DNA of 64,000 bases from Paraclostridium ghonii (GTDB taxonomy: Bacteria > Bacillota > Clostridia > Peptostreptococcales > Peptostreptococcaceae). Location of the stretch: NCBI RefSeq assembly GCF_030815085.1, contig NZ_JAUSWG010000001.1; one strand, 5' to 3'. The position numbers and the translations under genes are program-made. The notes beneath the pieces are model-generated. The model made no database searches and had not been told where the DNA came from. It worked only from the letters and a program-made list of their open reading frames with translations. Below are positions 49,805-59,080 of the stretch, one piece after another (position 1 is the first letter of the stretch; each line of letters begins with the position of its first letter).

Positions 49805-50566
49805 ATGTATAAAAAAATTTTAATTATATTTATTACGTTAATAATGTGTATTTTTTTTGTAGGGTGTGAAAAAGAAAAAAAGACAGAAAAAATAAAAGTT
49901 CACTTAAGTGTAGCAGCTAGTTTAAAAGATCCTTTTTTAAAGATAGAACAATTATATGAAAAAGAACATAAAAATGTAGATTTAATTTTAAACTTTGGTT
50001 CTTCGGGAGCGTTAAAGCAACAAATAGTTCAAGGGGCTCCATGTGATGTATTTATATCAGCATCTACTAATTATATGGATGAGTTAAAAAATGATGGATA
50101 TTTATTAGATGATACCTATAATGAATTTACTAAAAATGAACTTGTTTTAGTAAGTAAAACAAACACAATCAATAGTATTGAAGATTTAAAAAATGATAAA
50201 TACAAAAAAATTGGAATAGGAGATTTAAATACAGTTCCTGTTGGACAGTATGCAGATGAAGTTTTAAAAAATAAAGATATAAAAAAAGATTTAGAGGATA
50301 AATTTGTTTATGCAAAAGATGCAATGGAAGTTTTAGCATGGACATTATCATCAAATGTTGATGCTGGATTTTTATATTCAAGTGATATTTCAAAATATAA
50401 AGATGTAAATATATACAAGATAGACTCAGAACTACATTCTCCAATAATTTATCCAATAGGAGTGATAAAAGATAGCAAACAATTAGAAGAAACAATTAAA
50501 ATCAAAAAATTCTTATTAAGTGATGATGCTAAAAAAATATTAAAAGATTATGGATATACATTCTAA
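49805..50566 (+). CDS. modA: ModA, molybdate-binding lipoprotein
   Basis: ModA binds molybdate (or tungstate) outside the cell for the ModBC transporter. The 253-residue protein has a lipoprotein signal with lipobox FVGC (Cys22), then LSVAASLKDPFLKIEQLYE, NFGSSGALKQQIVQGAPCDV and ISASTNYMDEL, the family blocks. ATG start with GAGGAGGG. It is first in a modA-modB-modC operon. Confidence 0.95.
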   Translation: MYKKILIIFITLIMCIFFVGCEKEKKTEKIKVHLSVAASLKDPFLKIEQLYEKEHKNVDLILNFGSSGALKQQIVQGAPCDVFISASTNYMDELKNDGYLLDDTYNEFTKNELVLVSKTNTINSIEDLKNDKYKKIGIGDLNTVPVGQYADEVLKNKDIKKDLEDKFVYAKDAMEVLAWTLSSNVDAGFLYSSDISKYKDVNIYKIDSELHSPIIYPIGVIKDSKQLEETIKIKKFLLSDDAKKILKDYGYTF

Positions 50567-50585
50567 TTTTAGATAGGAGATAGAT

Positions 50586-51260
50586 ATGGATATTTCACCA
50601 TTAATTATATCTATAAAAACAGCTATAAGTGCAACTATAATAACTTTTATACTTGGAATTATAATATCTTATAAAATGTTTTGGTATAAAGGAAAATATG
50701 AAAGCTTAATTGATACTATATTGACATTACCCCTTATATTACCACCTACTGTAGTTGGTTTTTTTATACTAATCACAATAGGGAAAAATGGTCCAGTAGG
50801 AATTGTTCTTGAAAAAGTAGATATTAATCTTATATTTACATGGATAGCTACTGTAATTTCAGCAACTATAGTTTCTTTTCCTATAATGTATAGAAGTTTA
50901 AAAGGTTCATTTGAACAAGTTGATAACAATATGATATATGCAGCAAAGACATTAGGACTTAGCAATAAAGAGATATTTTTAAAAATAATTATTCCTATGT
51001 CATATCCAGGCATAATAGGAGCTGTAGTTTTATCATTTGCAAGAGCACTTGGAGAATTTGGAGCAACACTTATGGTAGCTGGAAATATACCTGGGAAAAC
51101 TCAAACTATGCCAATTGCAATATTTTTTGCGGTTGAAAGTGGTAATATGAATCAGGCTATAACCTGGGTTATGATAATGATTGGAATATCTGCTACATTT
51201 ATAACTTTATCCAATTATGTATCCAATTATAGGGATGAAAAATTTGGAAAGGGGAATTAA
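50586..51260 (+). CDS. modB: ModB, molybdate ABC transporter permease
   Basis: A 224-residue membrane permease with five to six helices. LTLPLILPPTVVGFFILI, MIYAAKTLGLSNKEIFLKIIIPMSYPGIIGAVVLSFARALGEFGATLMVAG (the EAA loop contacting the ATPase) and GKTQTMPIAIFF are typical of ModB. It starts 20 bases after modA, and its stop is two bases before the modC start. Confidence 0.96.
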   Translation: MDISPLIISIKTAISATIITFILGIIISYKMFWYKGKYESLIDTILTLPLILPPTVVGFFILITIGKNGPVGIVLEKVDINLIFTWIATVISATIVSFPIMYRSLKGSFEQVDNNMIYAAKTLGLSNKEIFLKIIIPMSYPGIIGAVVLSFARALGEFGATLMVAGNIPGKTQTMPIAIFFAVESGNMNQAITWVMIMIGISATFITLSNYVSNYRDEKFGKGN

Positions 51261-51261
51261 A

Positions 51262-52308
51262 ATGTCACTATATATAGATATAGAAAAAACTTTAAATAAT
51301 TATAATTTAAGGGTATCTATAAATCAGGAGAATAAAGTTACTGGCTTACTAGGAGAATCTGGATGTGGAAAAAGTATGACTTTAAAATGTATAGCAGGGC
51401 TTGAGACACCAGACAAAGGCAAGATAATTGTAAACGGAAAAGTTTTATATGATTCTCAGAAAAATATAAATTTAAAGCCTCAAGAAAGAAATGTAGGGTT
51501 TGTATTTCAAAATTATGCTTTATTTCCTCATATGACAGTATGTGAAAATATAAAATTAGGGTTGAAAAATATGACTAAGAATAATAAGGAGTTAATATGT
51601 AATAAGTATATAAATGATTTTAACTTAGAAAATATTAAAGACAATTACCCTAACCAATTATCAGGAGGGCAGCAACAAAGAGTAGCATTAGCTAGAGCTT
51701 TGGCAAAAAATCCTGATATATTACTTTTAGATGAGCCATTTTCAGCACTAGATTACCATTTAAGATATGAAATGGAAGTAAATTTAAGAAATATTCTCAA
51801 AAAATATAAAGGAAATACTATATTTGTGACTCATAATATAAATGAAGCTTATAGGGTTTGTGAAGATATAGTTGTATATGATAATGGTTGTGGTATAGTA
51901 AAAAGAAATAAATATGAATTGTTTAATGAACCAAAGTCTTTAAAGGAAGCAAAATTAACTGGATTTAAAAATATATCTAGGTTTAAATGTTTGGATAATG
52001 AGTCGGTTTATGCATTGGATTGGGATTTACACATTAGTATAGATAATGCTAAGAAATATAAAAGCTTAAAATATTTAGCTATAAGAGACGATGATATAAA
52101 AATTAGCAATAATAGAAGGAGTGATGAGATTTATATGGAAATTATAAATATTACAGAAAATCCTTTTGATTTTACTATAGGAATAAAAAAAGAAAAGTCT
52201 GATAATGCATCGGTTATTTATATGAATACTAAGAAAGAAGATATAAATACAATTAGAAGCAATTTCTTAAATGTTACTTTAAATAAAGAAAGAATTTGCT
52301 TTTTTTAG
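51262..52308 (+). CDS. modC: ModC, molybdate ABC transporter ATPase
   Basis: A 348-residue ATPase. Walker A GESGCGKSMT near residue 32, the Q-loop FVFQNYALFPHMTV, the signature LSGGQQQRVALARALA near 132 and Walker B ILLLDEPFSALDYHLR are intact. The C-terminal 110 residues are a weakly conserved TOBE/Mop-like region. I place the start at the ATG at 51262 after GGAAAGGGGAATT; an in-frame start 45 bases earlier would overlap modB without a ribosome site. Confidence 0.94.
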   Translation: MSLYIDIEKTLNNYNLRVSINQENKVTGLLGESGCGKSMTLKCIAGLETPDKGKIIVNGKVLYDSQKNINLKPQERNVGFVFQNYALFPHMTVCENIKLGLKNMTKNNKELICNKYINDFNLENIKDNYPNQLSGGQQQRVALARALAKNPDILLLDEPFSALDYHLRYEMEVNLRNILKKYKGNTIFVTHNINEAYRVCEDIVVYDNGCGIVKRNKYELFNEPKSLKEAKLTGFKNISRFKCLDNESVYALDWDLHISIDNAKKYKSLKYLAIRDDDIKISNNRRSDEIYMEIINITENPFDFTIGIKKEKSDNASVIYMNTKKEDINTIRSNFLNVTLNKERICFF

Positions 52309-52335
52309 AAAGTTTAAAATAAAGGAGGAATTATT

Positions 52336-53166
52336 ATGAGTAATTTAAAGATAGTATGTGATAGTTTATCGGATATACCGAAAGATTTAAGGAATAAATA
52401 TGATATAGAAATGGTTCCCTTAACTGTTAGATTTGATGATAATGAGTATAGGGATGGGATAGATTTAGAACCTAAAGAGTTTTATGATATGTTAAGAGAA
52501 GGAAAACTACCTCAAACTTCACAAGCTACATATTCTCAATTTAAAAATGTATTTGATAAATTTATAAGTGAAGGGAAAGATATATTATATATATCAGGTT
52601 CTTCTAGAGCTACAGGAACTTATCAAAGTGCTATAATGGCTAAAAATGATACGGATGGAAACATATACACTTTTGATACTATGAACTTTTCATATGGATG
52701 TGGTATGCAAGTTATTAAAGCTGCGCAAATGGCAATTGAAGGTTCAACTATAGAAGATATTTTAAATAAGTTAGAATACATGAAAGAAAATATGTATGTA
52801 GTATTTTGCGTAGATGATTTGAAGTATCTGCAAAGAGGAGGGCGAATATCTTCATCTAAAGCTGTTATAGGGAATATGTTAGGAATAAAACCTATATTAG
52901 AGGTGAAAGATGGATTAGTAACACCTGTAGCACAAGTAAGAGGTAAAAAGCATGTATTTTCAAAGATGGTAGAACTAGCTAAAATGAAGTGTGGGCAGTC
53001 AAAAGAAATAGCAATAGGTCATGGTGATTGTGAGTTAGATATGCTTAAGTTAAAAGATATTGCAAGAGAAGAGTTAATACCTGAAGATGTTTTAATCACA
53101 GAAGTTGGATCTTGTGTTGGCGCGCATGCAGGTCCAGGAATATTAGGGGTATTTTGCGTTAGATAG
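52336..53166 (+). CDS. DegV family fatty-acid-binding protein
   Basis: A 276-residue DegV protein. IVCDSLSDIPKDL at the N-terminus, TSQATYSQFKNVFDKFISEGKD, YISGSSRATGTYQSA and VDDLKYLQRGGRISSSKAVIGNMLGIKPIL are characteristic. Family members (FakB in Staphylococcus) bind fatty acids for the FakA kinase. The window has no fakA, so function in that pathway is by family only. ATG start with AGGAGG. Confidence 0.93.
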   Translation: MSNLKIVCDSLSDIPKDLRNKYDIEMVPLTVRFDDNEYRDGIDLEPKEFYDMLREGKLPQTSQATYSQFKNVFDKFISEGKDILYISGSSRATGTYQSAIMAKNDTDGNIYTFDTMNFSYGCGMQVIKAAQMAIEGSTIEDILNKLEYMKENMYVVFCVDDLKYLQRGGRISSSKAVIGNMLGIKPILEVKDGLVTPVAQVRGKKHVFSKMVELAKMKCGQSKEIAIGHGDCELDMLKLKDIAREELIPEDVLITEVGSCVGAHAGPGILGVFCVR

Positions 53167-53255
53167 TTAAGTTTCATAAATTTAGTAATGCAGTGGTTTA
53201 CTTCATGTAAAGATATGTGTATATTGTCTTTAAGTATGAAAATCGCTATATGAAT

Positions 53256-53289
53256 AAGGTCATAGGTGAATTTACCTGTGACTTTTTTA
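53256..53289 (+). terminator. Terminator downstream of the degV-like gene
   Basis: AAGGTCATAGGT-GAATTT-ACCTGTGACTT with one G-U pair followed by TTTTT, about 90 bases after the stop. Confidence 0.82.
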
Positions 53290-53387
53290 TTGTTAAATTT
53301 GGGTTGTTAAAAAAATACCATAATATTTAGTAGATTTGTAGTCAATTGATTAGAGATAGTATACAATTTGTGTGGGAGGGATGTTTC

Positions 53388-53534
53388 ATGAGATTATATT
53401 CAATTTGTTGTGTTATTGTTTTAGGAATATTTATATATGGAGGTCAAGGTGGGGAACCTGTCATTAAGGAAGTTTTTAATGAGATTCAAATTGAGGAATC
53501 AATAAACTATGATTTTGAAAATCACTATGCATAA
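53388..53534 (+). CDS. Small exported or membrane peptide, unknown
   Basis: A 48-residue frame beginning MRLYSICCVIVLGIFIYGG, a single hydrophobic segment at about 4-19, then an acidic tail (EPVIKEVFNEIQIEESINYD). Start at the ATG at 53388, seven bases after GGGAGGG; the frame is open further upstream but without a ribosome site. A strong hairpin terminator follows 12 bases after the stop, so it looks like its own unit. Not recognised. Confidence 0.6.
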   Translation: MRLYSICCVIVLGIFIYGGQGGEPVIKEVFNEIQIEESINYDFENHYA

Positions 53535-53544
53535 TAAAAAATAA

Positions 53545-53573
53545 AAAAAGCACATCATATGATGTGCTTTTAT
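53545..53573. terminator. Bidirectional terminator before the EIIC-like gene
   Basis: AAAGCACATCA-TATGATGTGCTTT palindrome flanked by A and T runs, between the small plus-strand gene and the convergent minus-strand permease. Confidence 0.9.
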
Positions 53574-53586
53574 ATAAGACTACTAA

Positions 53587-54642
53587 TTAAGCAGCGTTAT
53601 CTTCATCGTTTTTGTTACCACGGATTACGTCGGCAGTAACTATTTTGTGGTTCTTGAATAGTGCATATCCTATGAATCCGCCTAAAATACTTACTACTAT
53701 ACATCCAGCAGCAGCTATTAAAGCAGGAATTCCGTTTTGACCAACTGCTACAGCGAAACCAGCTATTGGAGTAGCCATACCAGGAACACTTATTGCAAGA
53801 GGTGCAATATAAGTACTTACTAAAGCAACTACAACACCAGATAATGCTCCACCTATAAAGTTAGTAGAAAATACTGGTATTGGGTTTGCAGATATTATAT
53901 CAGATTGAGTTAATGGCTCTATAGCAACAGCTATAGTATCTTTTTTATCTCCAAACTTCATTTTAGAGAAGAATATAAAGTTCATGAAAGAAGAACCAAA
54001 TACTGCTAATGCACCTATTGCCATTGGAAGACCAGTTAAACCTATTATAGAAGTTAAGGCCATTGATGATAATGGAGCAGTAGCAACAACTGTTATTAAA
54101 CCACCAAGTATTATACCCATTAATACAGGCGATATATCAGAAGCAGCTATTAAAGCTTGCCCTATTTGCATTAATGTACCATTAATTACAGGATCCATAA
54201 ACATTGCTATTGCTCTTGCTAACGGAGCAGCAACTAATATTACAACTATTAAGTCAAGTCCAGCAGGTGTTTTTTCTTCTAAGAATTTAACAACAAATGA
54301 TATTAAATATCCTGCGATAAATCCTGGAAGTATTCCAAATCCTGAAACTGATAACCCAACTAAAACGGCATAAACTGGAGATACTCCTAAAGCTAATGGT
54401 ACTAATATACCAGCAGCAACTCCACCTAAACTACCGTTTGCGTTTCCAACTTGCTCTAAGAAAGACATTCCTAATTGTTGCCCAAATAATGAAGCATGGA
54501 ATGCTTCAACTAAGAAACTTGCGCAAGCAGCACTTGCTAATGCACCCATAGCTTTCATACCTTGAGGTGCTTTGTAACTAAATAAAGTGAATAATGCCAG
54601 TACAACTAATAATAATGCCGTACTTGTTAAAATCTGCATCAT
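53587..54642 (-). CDS. PTS EIIC-like membrane permease
   Basis: A 351-residue very hydrophobic protein with about ten membrane helices and a short charged C-terminus (NHKIVTADVIRGNKND). Segments GGVAAGILVPLALGVSPVYAVLVGL, ISPVLMGIILGGLITVVATAPLSSMALTS and NPIPVFSTNFIGGALSGV match the EIIC_2-type family of stand-alone PTS-like permeases. No EIIA or EIIB is adjacent, so the substrate and energising partner are unknown. Ribosome site GAGGAGG before the ATG. Divergent from a MarR gene, which may control it. Confidence 0.82.
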   Translation of the reverse strand: MMQILTSTALLLVVLALFTLFSYKAPQGMKAMGALASAACASFLVEAFHASLFGQQLGMSFLEQVGNANGSLGGVAAGILVPLALGVSPVYAVLVGLSVSGFGILPGFIAGYLISFVVKFLEEKTPAGLDLIVVILVAAPLARAIAMFMDPVINGTLMQIGQALIAASDISPVLMGIILGGLITVVATAPLSSMALTSIIGLTGLPMAIGALAVFGSSFMNFIFFSKMKFGDKKDTIAVAIEPLTQSDIISANPIPVFSTNFIGGALSGVVVALVSTYIAPLAISVPGMATPIAGFAVAVGQNGIPALIAAAGCIVVSILGGFIGYALFKNHKIVTADVIRGNKNDEDNAA

Positions 54643-54758
54643 AAAAAGTTTCCTCCTCTGTTGATTAAAATAAATAAATGCTTGTTATTGTTTTCCCGCG
54701 ATTTACGCGATGATGATTTGATTATATTATAAATTTTTTTTTTTGTAAAGCCTTTAAA

Positions 54759-54775
54759 TGTAGAAAAATGTAGAA
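54759..54775. promoter_or_regulatory. Tandem Spo0A-like boxes upstream of the EIIC-like gene
   Basis: TGTAGAA (54759-54765) and TGTAGAA (54769-54775) have the same ten-base phase and identical spacer as the pair at 49709-49725; the two 17-base blocks differ at a single base. Here neither box has the preferred C at position 4. Confidence 0.38.
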
Positions 54776-54918
54776 GTTATTGGAAAATAAAATCAAATTT
54801 GAAAAATAATATAAAAATTGCAAACAATGACAAATTGGCGTTTTTTGGTGTTGTCTATACAAAAGAATTAGTGTAAACTAGTATTTAACAATACTTTTAA
54901 GGGGGTGGAGGTGAAATA

Positions 54919-55365
54919 ATGAATGAAATAATAAGAGACATTATAGACTTTGTATCAAAAACTTTTCCTAAGATACATGCCAGTTTATATTTAGAGTCTT
55001 TAAAAGAGTATGCTGCAAATATAAATGTAAATAGAACTCAATTAAGAGCACTTGTATTCATAAAAAATAATGGGGAAATAACAATGACGGACTTATGCGA
55101 AAAATTAAATATAGAAAAAGGAAGTCTTACTACTATGGTAGATGACTTAACTAAAAAGGGATACTTAACTAGAAATAGGGATTTACGAGACAGAAGGAAA
55201 TATATATTAAATTTAACTACTTCAGGTGAAGAAATAGCTAAAGATTTTTTAGAATCATTAGGGAATAGGTTGGAAGCAAGATTTTTACAACTTGATGAAC
55301 AAGATAGAAATAAGTTTATGGAATCGATAAAAAATTTAGAGGAAATACTTATAAAAGAAAGTTAG
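54919..55365 (+). CDS. MarR-family transcriptional regulator
   Basis: A 148-residue winged-helix protein. RTQLRALVFIKNNGEITMTDLCEKLNIEKGSLTTMVDDLTKKGYLTRNRDLRDRRKYILNLT is a textbook MarR DNA-binding domain (about 36-100), framed by dimerisation helices. ATG start with GGGGGTGGAGGTG. It is divergent from the EIIC-like permease, and MarR proteins usually regulate a divergent gene. Confidence 0.92.
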   Translation: MNEIIRDIIDFVSKTFPKIHASLYLESLKEYAANINVNRTQLRALVFIKNNGEITMTDLCEKLNIEKGSLTTMVDDLTKKGYLTRNRDLRDRRKYILNLTTSGEEIAKDFLESLGNRLEARFLQLDEQDRNKFMESIKNLEEILIKES

Positions 55366-55417
55366 TGTAAAATGAATGAACACCCAATTTAAGAAACAAG
55401 TTAATATTAAGTGGCAA

Positions 55418-55452
55418 AAAAATAGACTAATCATTTGATTAGTCTATTTTAA
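55418..55452. terminator. Bidirectional terminator between marR and the aminotransferase
   Basis: AAATAGACTAATCA-TT-TGATTAGTCTATTT with flanking A and T runs between the two convergent genes. Confidence 0.9.
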
Positions 55453-55454
55453 AT

Positions 55455-56669
55455 TTAGTTATTAGTTGCTAAATTACTTTTTAGTTGCATATATTTTTCA
55501 AGACCTTGTTTTAATATATTTGCAGCTTTCTTTAAATCGTGTTCATTTAATATATAAGCAAGTCTTACTTCGCTTTTTCCTAGTCCTTCAGTTGCATAGA
55601 ATCCTTCTGCAGGGCAAGCCATTACAGTTTCACCATCAACATCGAATTCATTTAACATCCAAATTACGAAATCTTCAGCATTTTCTATTGGAAGTTTAGC
55701 TAGGATATAAAATGCTCCTGTTGGTTTTTCACATATTACTCCTTCAACTTTCATTAACTCGCTATATAAAACATCTCTTCTTTTTTTATACTCTTCATTA
55801 ACTTTATTAAAATAAGCATTAGGAGTTTTATATAATTCTATTGCTCCAACTTGATCAAGAGTAGACACGCATAATCTGCCTTGACATAATTTTAAAACTT
55901 GAGCTATAAAATCTTTATTTTTAGATGCTAACGAACCTATTCTTGCACCACATGCACTGTATCGTTTTGAAACACTATCTACTATTATTACTCTATCTTT
56001 AATTTCATCTATATTCCCAAAACTTATATAATCTAAACCATCATAAACAAATTCTCTATACACCTCATCTGCTATTATCCATAAGTTATTTTCTTTTGCT
56101 ATATCAGCTAACATATAAACTTCTTCTTTTGTATATACAGCTCCAGTTGGATTTCCTGGATTTGATATAAGTATAGCTTTAGTTTTTTTATCTAATTTAG
56201 AACAAATTTCATCTTTACTTGGAAGGTGGAAGCCGTTTTCTGGATGAGTAGTTACAGGTTTTACAGAAACGTTTACACAAGAGCTAAAACCATTATAGTT
56301 TGTATAGAATGGTTCAGGAACTAAAATATTATCCCCTGGATCACAAGTTGCCATCATAGCGAATAATAAAGCTTCACTACCACCATTAGTTATAAGTATT
56401 TCATCTTTTTCAAAATTCATATTATATGTAGCATAGTAATCTATCATTGCGTCTATTAATTTAGGTAGACCTTGAGATACAGCATACTCCAATACATCAC
56501 TATTAAAAGTATTCACAGCATCAAAAAAACCTTTAGGTGTTTTTATATCAGGTTGTCCTATGTTTAAATGGTAGACCTTTAAACCTCTTTCCTTTGCAGC
56601 TGTTGCATAAGGAACTAATTTTCTTATAGGTGAAGATTGCATAGATAAAATTCTAGTAGAAAAGCTCAT
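55455..56669 (-). CDS. Class I/II PLP-dependent aminotransferase
   Basis: A 404-residue aspartate-aminotransferase-fold enzyme. YHLNIGQPDIKTPKGF, NGGSEALLFAMMATCDPGDNILVPEP, NPGNPTGAVYTKEEV, IIADEVYREFVYDG and the PLP-lysine segment VDSVSKRYSACGARIG are present. The substrate cannot be read from sequence. The frame is open 20 residues further upstream, but a GGGGGTATTAAAA ribosome site sits before the ATG at 56669, which I use. It stands alone between convergent marR and divergent GalT-like genes. Confidence 0.93.
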   Translation of the reverse strand: MSFSTRILSMQSSPIRKLVPYATAAKERGLKVYHLNIGQPDIKTPKGFFDAVNTFNSDVLEYAVSQGLPKLIDAMIDYYATYNMNFEKDEILITNGGSEALLFAMMATCDPGDNILVPEPFYTNYNGFSSCVNVSVKPVTTHPENGFHLPSKDEICSKLDKKTKAILISNPGNPTGAVYTKEEVYMLADIAKENNLWIIADEVYREFVYDGLDYISFGNIDEIKDRVIIVDSVSKRYSACGARIGSLASKNKDFIAQVLKLCQGRLCVSTLDQVGAIELYKTPNAYFNKVNEEYKKRRDVLYSELMKVEGVICEKPTGAFYILAKLPIENAEDFVIWMLNEFDVDGETVMACPAEGFYATEGLGKSEVRLAYILNEHDLKKAANILKQGLEKYMQLKSNLATNN

Positions 56670-56930
56670 TTTTAATACCCCCTGTATTATGAAAAATATG
56701 TAAAATACCTTACAATAGAATAATATCATAAGTTAATGTAAAAAGCATTCAGTTTTTTCAGATATTTATAAGGGTTTTATTAAGATTTACAATCTATGAA
56801 AAAATATGTAAAATGATAATTATATATTTACTAAACAATGTTATAGTAAAATGATATTTTGAAAATATTATATTAAGTATATATTCAAAATTTAATTAAT
56901 TATTAAATACTCTGAATAGAGGTGTTAAAC

Positions 56931-57881
56931 TTGAGAGATTTAAGGGTAGACTTATTTAGTGGAGATGTAATTATATTTGCGCCTGACAGGTCAAGTAGGC
57001 CAACAGATATAAAAAAAATTGAAGATGAAAAAGAGTATCACAATATTTACGAAGAAAATTGCCCTTTCTGTAGAGGGAATGAGAAATATTCAGCAAAAGC
57101 AACTTTTCAATTAAAAGATGATTCAGGATGGATATGTAGGTCTGTTTATAATAAGTATCCTATAATAGATGAATACTCTATTGGGATAAGTGGAACACAT
57201 GAAGTTATTATAGATACATATAGACATAATGGATCTTTTTACAATATGAGTAAAAGTGAATTTAAAAATATGTTTCTTATGTATCAAAATAGGTATAAAG
57301 AATATATAGAAAATAAAGATATTTTATATGTTAGCATATTTAAAAATTTCCTTAAGAAAGCAGGAGCATCGTTAGAGCATCCTCATTCGCAAATTATTTC
57401 TATGTCATTAGTACCAAAAGACATAAAAAATGAGGTAAGTATATTAAAGCAATACTATGAAAATAAAAAAGAAAGTCTATATGATAAAGTAATAAAAGAA
57501 GAAATAACTTTAGATGAAAGAGTTATATATAATGGAAATAAATTTTTAGTGATAGTACCATACGCATCAATGTATAGTAATGAGGTTAGGATAATATGTA
57601 AGGATAAATCTAAGTTCGAAAATTTAAGTGTTTCTAGTTTAAATGAACTTTCTTATATTTTTAAAAAAGTTTTTGAAAAAATATACATAGAATGCGGGTA
57701 TATGCCTTTTAATTTATGTATGCATTCTCATCCTAAAGATTTAGATGGTGAAAAATTATTTCACTTACATTTTCATATAATTCCTAGAAAATATAATTTT
57801 GGTGGATTTGAAGTAAGCAATGGGATATACGTATCTTCAACTATGCCTCAGGATTTTGCCAAAAAGATAAAATTTAATTAG
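56931..57881 (+). CDS. GalT-like hexose-1-phosphate nucleotidyltransferase
   Basis: A 316-residue HIT-superfamily protein. It has the zinc-type CPFCRGNE (about 44-51), the active-site segment NFLKKAGASLEHPHSQI with the HPHxQ motif (about 143-159) and FHLHFHIIPRKY near 285. It resembles GalT, which exchanges UDP-glucose and galactose-1-phosphate, but no galK or galE is adjacent, so the true substrate is uncertain. I prefer the TTG at 56931 with GAGGTG six bases upstream; a GTG at 56922 has no ribosome site. Confidence 0.82.
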   Translation: MRDLRVDLFSGDVIIFAPDRSSRPTDIKKIEDEKEYHNIYEENCPFCRGNEKYSAKATFQLKDDSGWICRSVYNKYPIIDEYSIGISGTHEVIIDTYRHNGSFYNMSKSEFKNMFLMYQNRYKEYIENKDILYVSIFKNFLKKAGASLEHPHSQIISMSLVPKDIKNEVSILKQYYENKKESLYDKVIKEEITLDERVIYNGNKFLVIVPYASMYSNEVRIICKDKSKFENLSVSSLNELSYIFKKVFEKIYIECGYMPFNLCMHSHPKDLDGEKLFHLHFHIIPRKYNFGGFEVSNGIYVSSTMPQDFAKKIKFN

Positions 57882-57898
57882 ATACAAAGGAGAAAAGT

Positions 57899-58651
57899 AT
57901 GAAGTTTATATCGTGGAATGTAAATGGCCTTAGAGCGTGTGTAACTAAAGGTTTTATGGAGTTTTTAAAAAAAATAGATGCAGATATATTTTGTTTGCAA
58001 GAAACTAAGCTTCAAGAAGGGCAAATTGACTTAGAGCTTGAAGGATATTATGATTATTGGAATTATGCACAAAAGAAAGGTTACTCAGGAACCGCTGTAT
58101 TTTCAAAAAATAAACCATTGGATGTTAAATACGGAATAGGTATAGAAGAACATGATAATGAGGGTAGAGTTATAACTTTAGAGTTTGAAGATTTTTATTT
58201 TGTAACGGTATACACTCCAAATTCACAGCAAGCATTAAAAAGACTTGATTATAGAATGAAGTGGGAGGATGATTTTAGAGATTATCTAAATATATTAGAT
58301 GAAGTAAAGCCTGTTATAATGTGTGGGGATTTAAACGTAGCTCATTCAGAAATAGATTTAAAAAATCCTAAGACAAATAAAAAAAATGCAGGATTTACAG
58401 ATGAAGAAAGAAATAAATTTAGTGAATTTTTAAATTCAGGATTTATAGATACATATAGATTTTTTTATCCTGATAAAGAAGGAGTATATAGCTGGTGGTC
58501 ATATAGATTTAACGCAAGAAAGAATAATGCAGGTTGGAGAATTGACTACTTTTGCGTATCAGATAAGTTAAAAGATAGATTGGTATCAGCCGACATTCAC
58601 ACTGAAATATTAGGATCTGATCATTGCCCTGTTGAATTAGTTATAAAATAA
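57899..58651 (+). CDS. xthA: Exonuclease III / AP endonuclease
   Basis: A 250-residue base-excision repair nuclease cutting at abasic sites. FISWNVNGLRACVTKGF, IFCLQETKLQEGQID, MCGDLNVAHSEIDLKNP, NAGWRIDYFCVSDKL and LGSDHCPVEL are the full set of ExoIII motifs with the catalytic Glu, Asp-Asn and Asp-His. ATG start with AAGGAG, 17 bases after the GalT-like gene, so likely co-transcribed. Length is normal. Confidence 0.96.
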   Translation: MKFISWNVNGLRACVTKGFMEFLKKIDADIFCLQETKLQEGQIDLELEGYYDYWNYAQKKGYSGTAVFSKNKPLDVKYGIGIEEHDNEGRVITLEFEDFYFVTVYTPNSQQALKRLDYRMKWEDDFRDYLNILDEVKPVIMCGDLNVAHSEIDLKNPKTNKKNAGFTDEERNKFSEFLNSGFIDTYRFFYPDKEGVYSWWSYRFNARKNNAGWRIDYFCVSDKLKDRLVSADIHTEILGSDHCPVELVIK

Positions 58652-58711
58652 AACATAAATTTATAATATCCTTAATATAATTTAATAAACCATTAAATAA
58701 AGGAGGATATT

Positions 58712-59038
58712 ATGAAGTTAGTACAGCTTAAAGAAAAAGTTAAAAAAGGAATAGCTTTAGGGGCTGAAGTTGTTTACATAAAAGAAGAGAGTCTTTTATT
58801 TGGGATAGAATCTATAGTTAGAAATGAAGACAATGAAAGTATAGTGTTTATAAAGTCCAAAGGGGAGAGCTTAAAAAGCCAAGATTTTGTAAATGTTATA
58901 GATGAAGTATATAACCAAGTTGGCAATGTGGATGTATATGTAGGTAAAGAAAGTAAATTTAGAAATGAAGATAAACCTATAGATATAGTAGAGTTTGCTC
59001 AATATGAAAATATAAAAATGTTATTTTTAAATGCGTAA
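58712..59038 (+). CDS. Conserved-looking small protein, unknown function
   Basis: A 108-residue acidic soluble protein (MKLVQLKEKVKKGIALGAEV...) with alternating hydrophobic strands and no recognisable motif. ATG start with AAGGAGG. It follows exonuclease III by 60 bases and ends on a strong bidirectional terminator. I do not recognise a family. Confidence 0.7.
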   Translation: MKLVQLKEKVKKGIALGAEVVYIKEESLLFGIESIVRNEDNESIVFIKSKGESLKSQDFVNVIDEVYNQVGNVDVYVGKESKFRNEDKPIDIVEFAQYENIKMLFLNA

Positions 59039-59080
59039 AAAAAGATAAGTCCTAAAATTAGGACTTATCTTCTTTTTTTA
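59037..59080. terminator. Bidirectional terminator
   Basis: AAGATAAGTCCTAA-AA-TTAGGACTTATCTT between the small plus-strand gene and the convergent exonuclease gene, with T runs on both sides. Confidence 0.91.

Noticed and set aside
53984..54373. 129-codon plus-strand frame inside the EIIC-like gene
   Set aside because: It is antisense to a clear membrane permease and is simply the complement of its hydrophobic codons.
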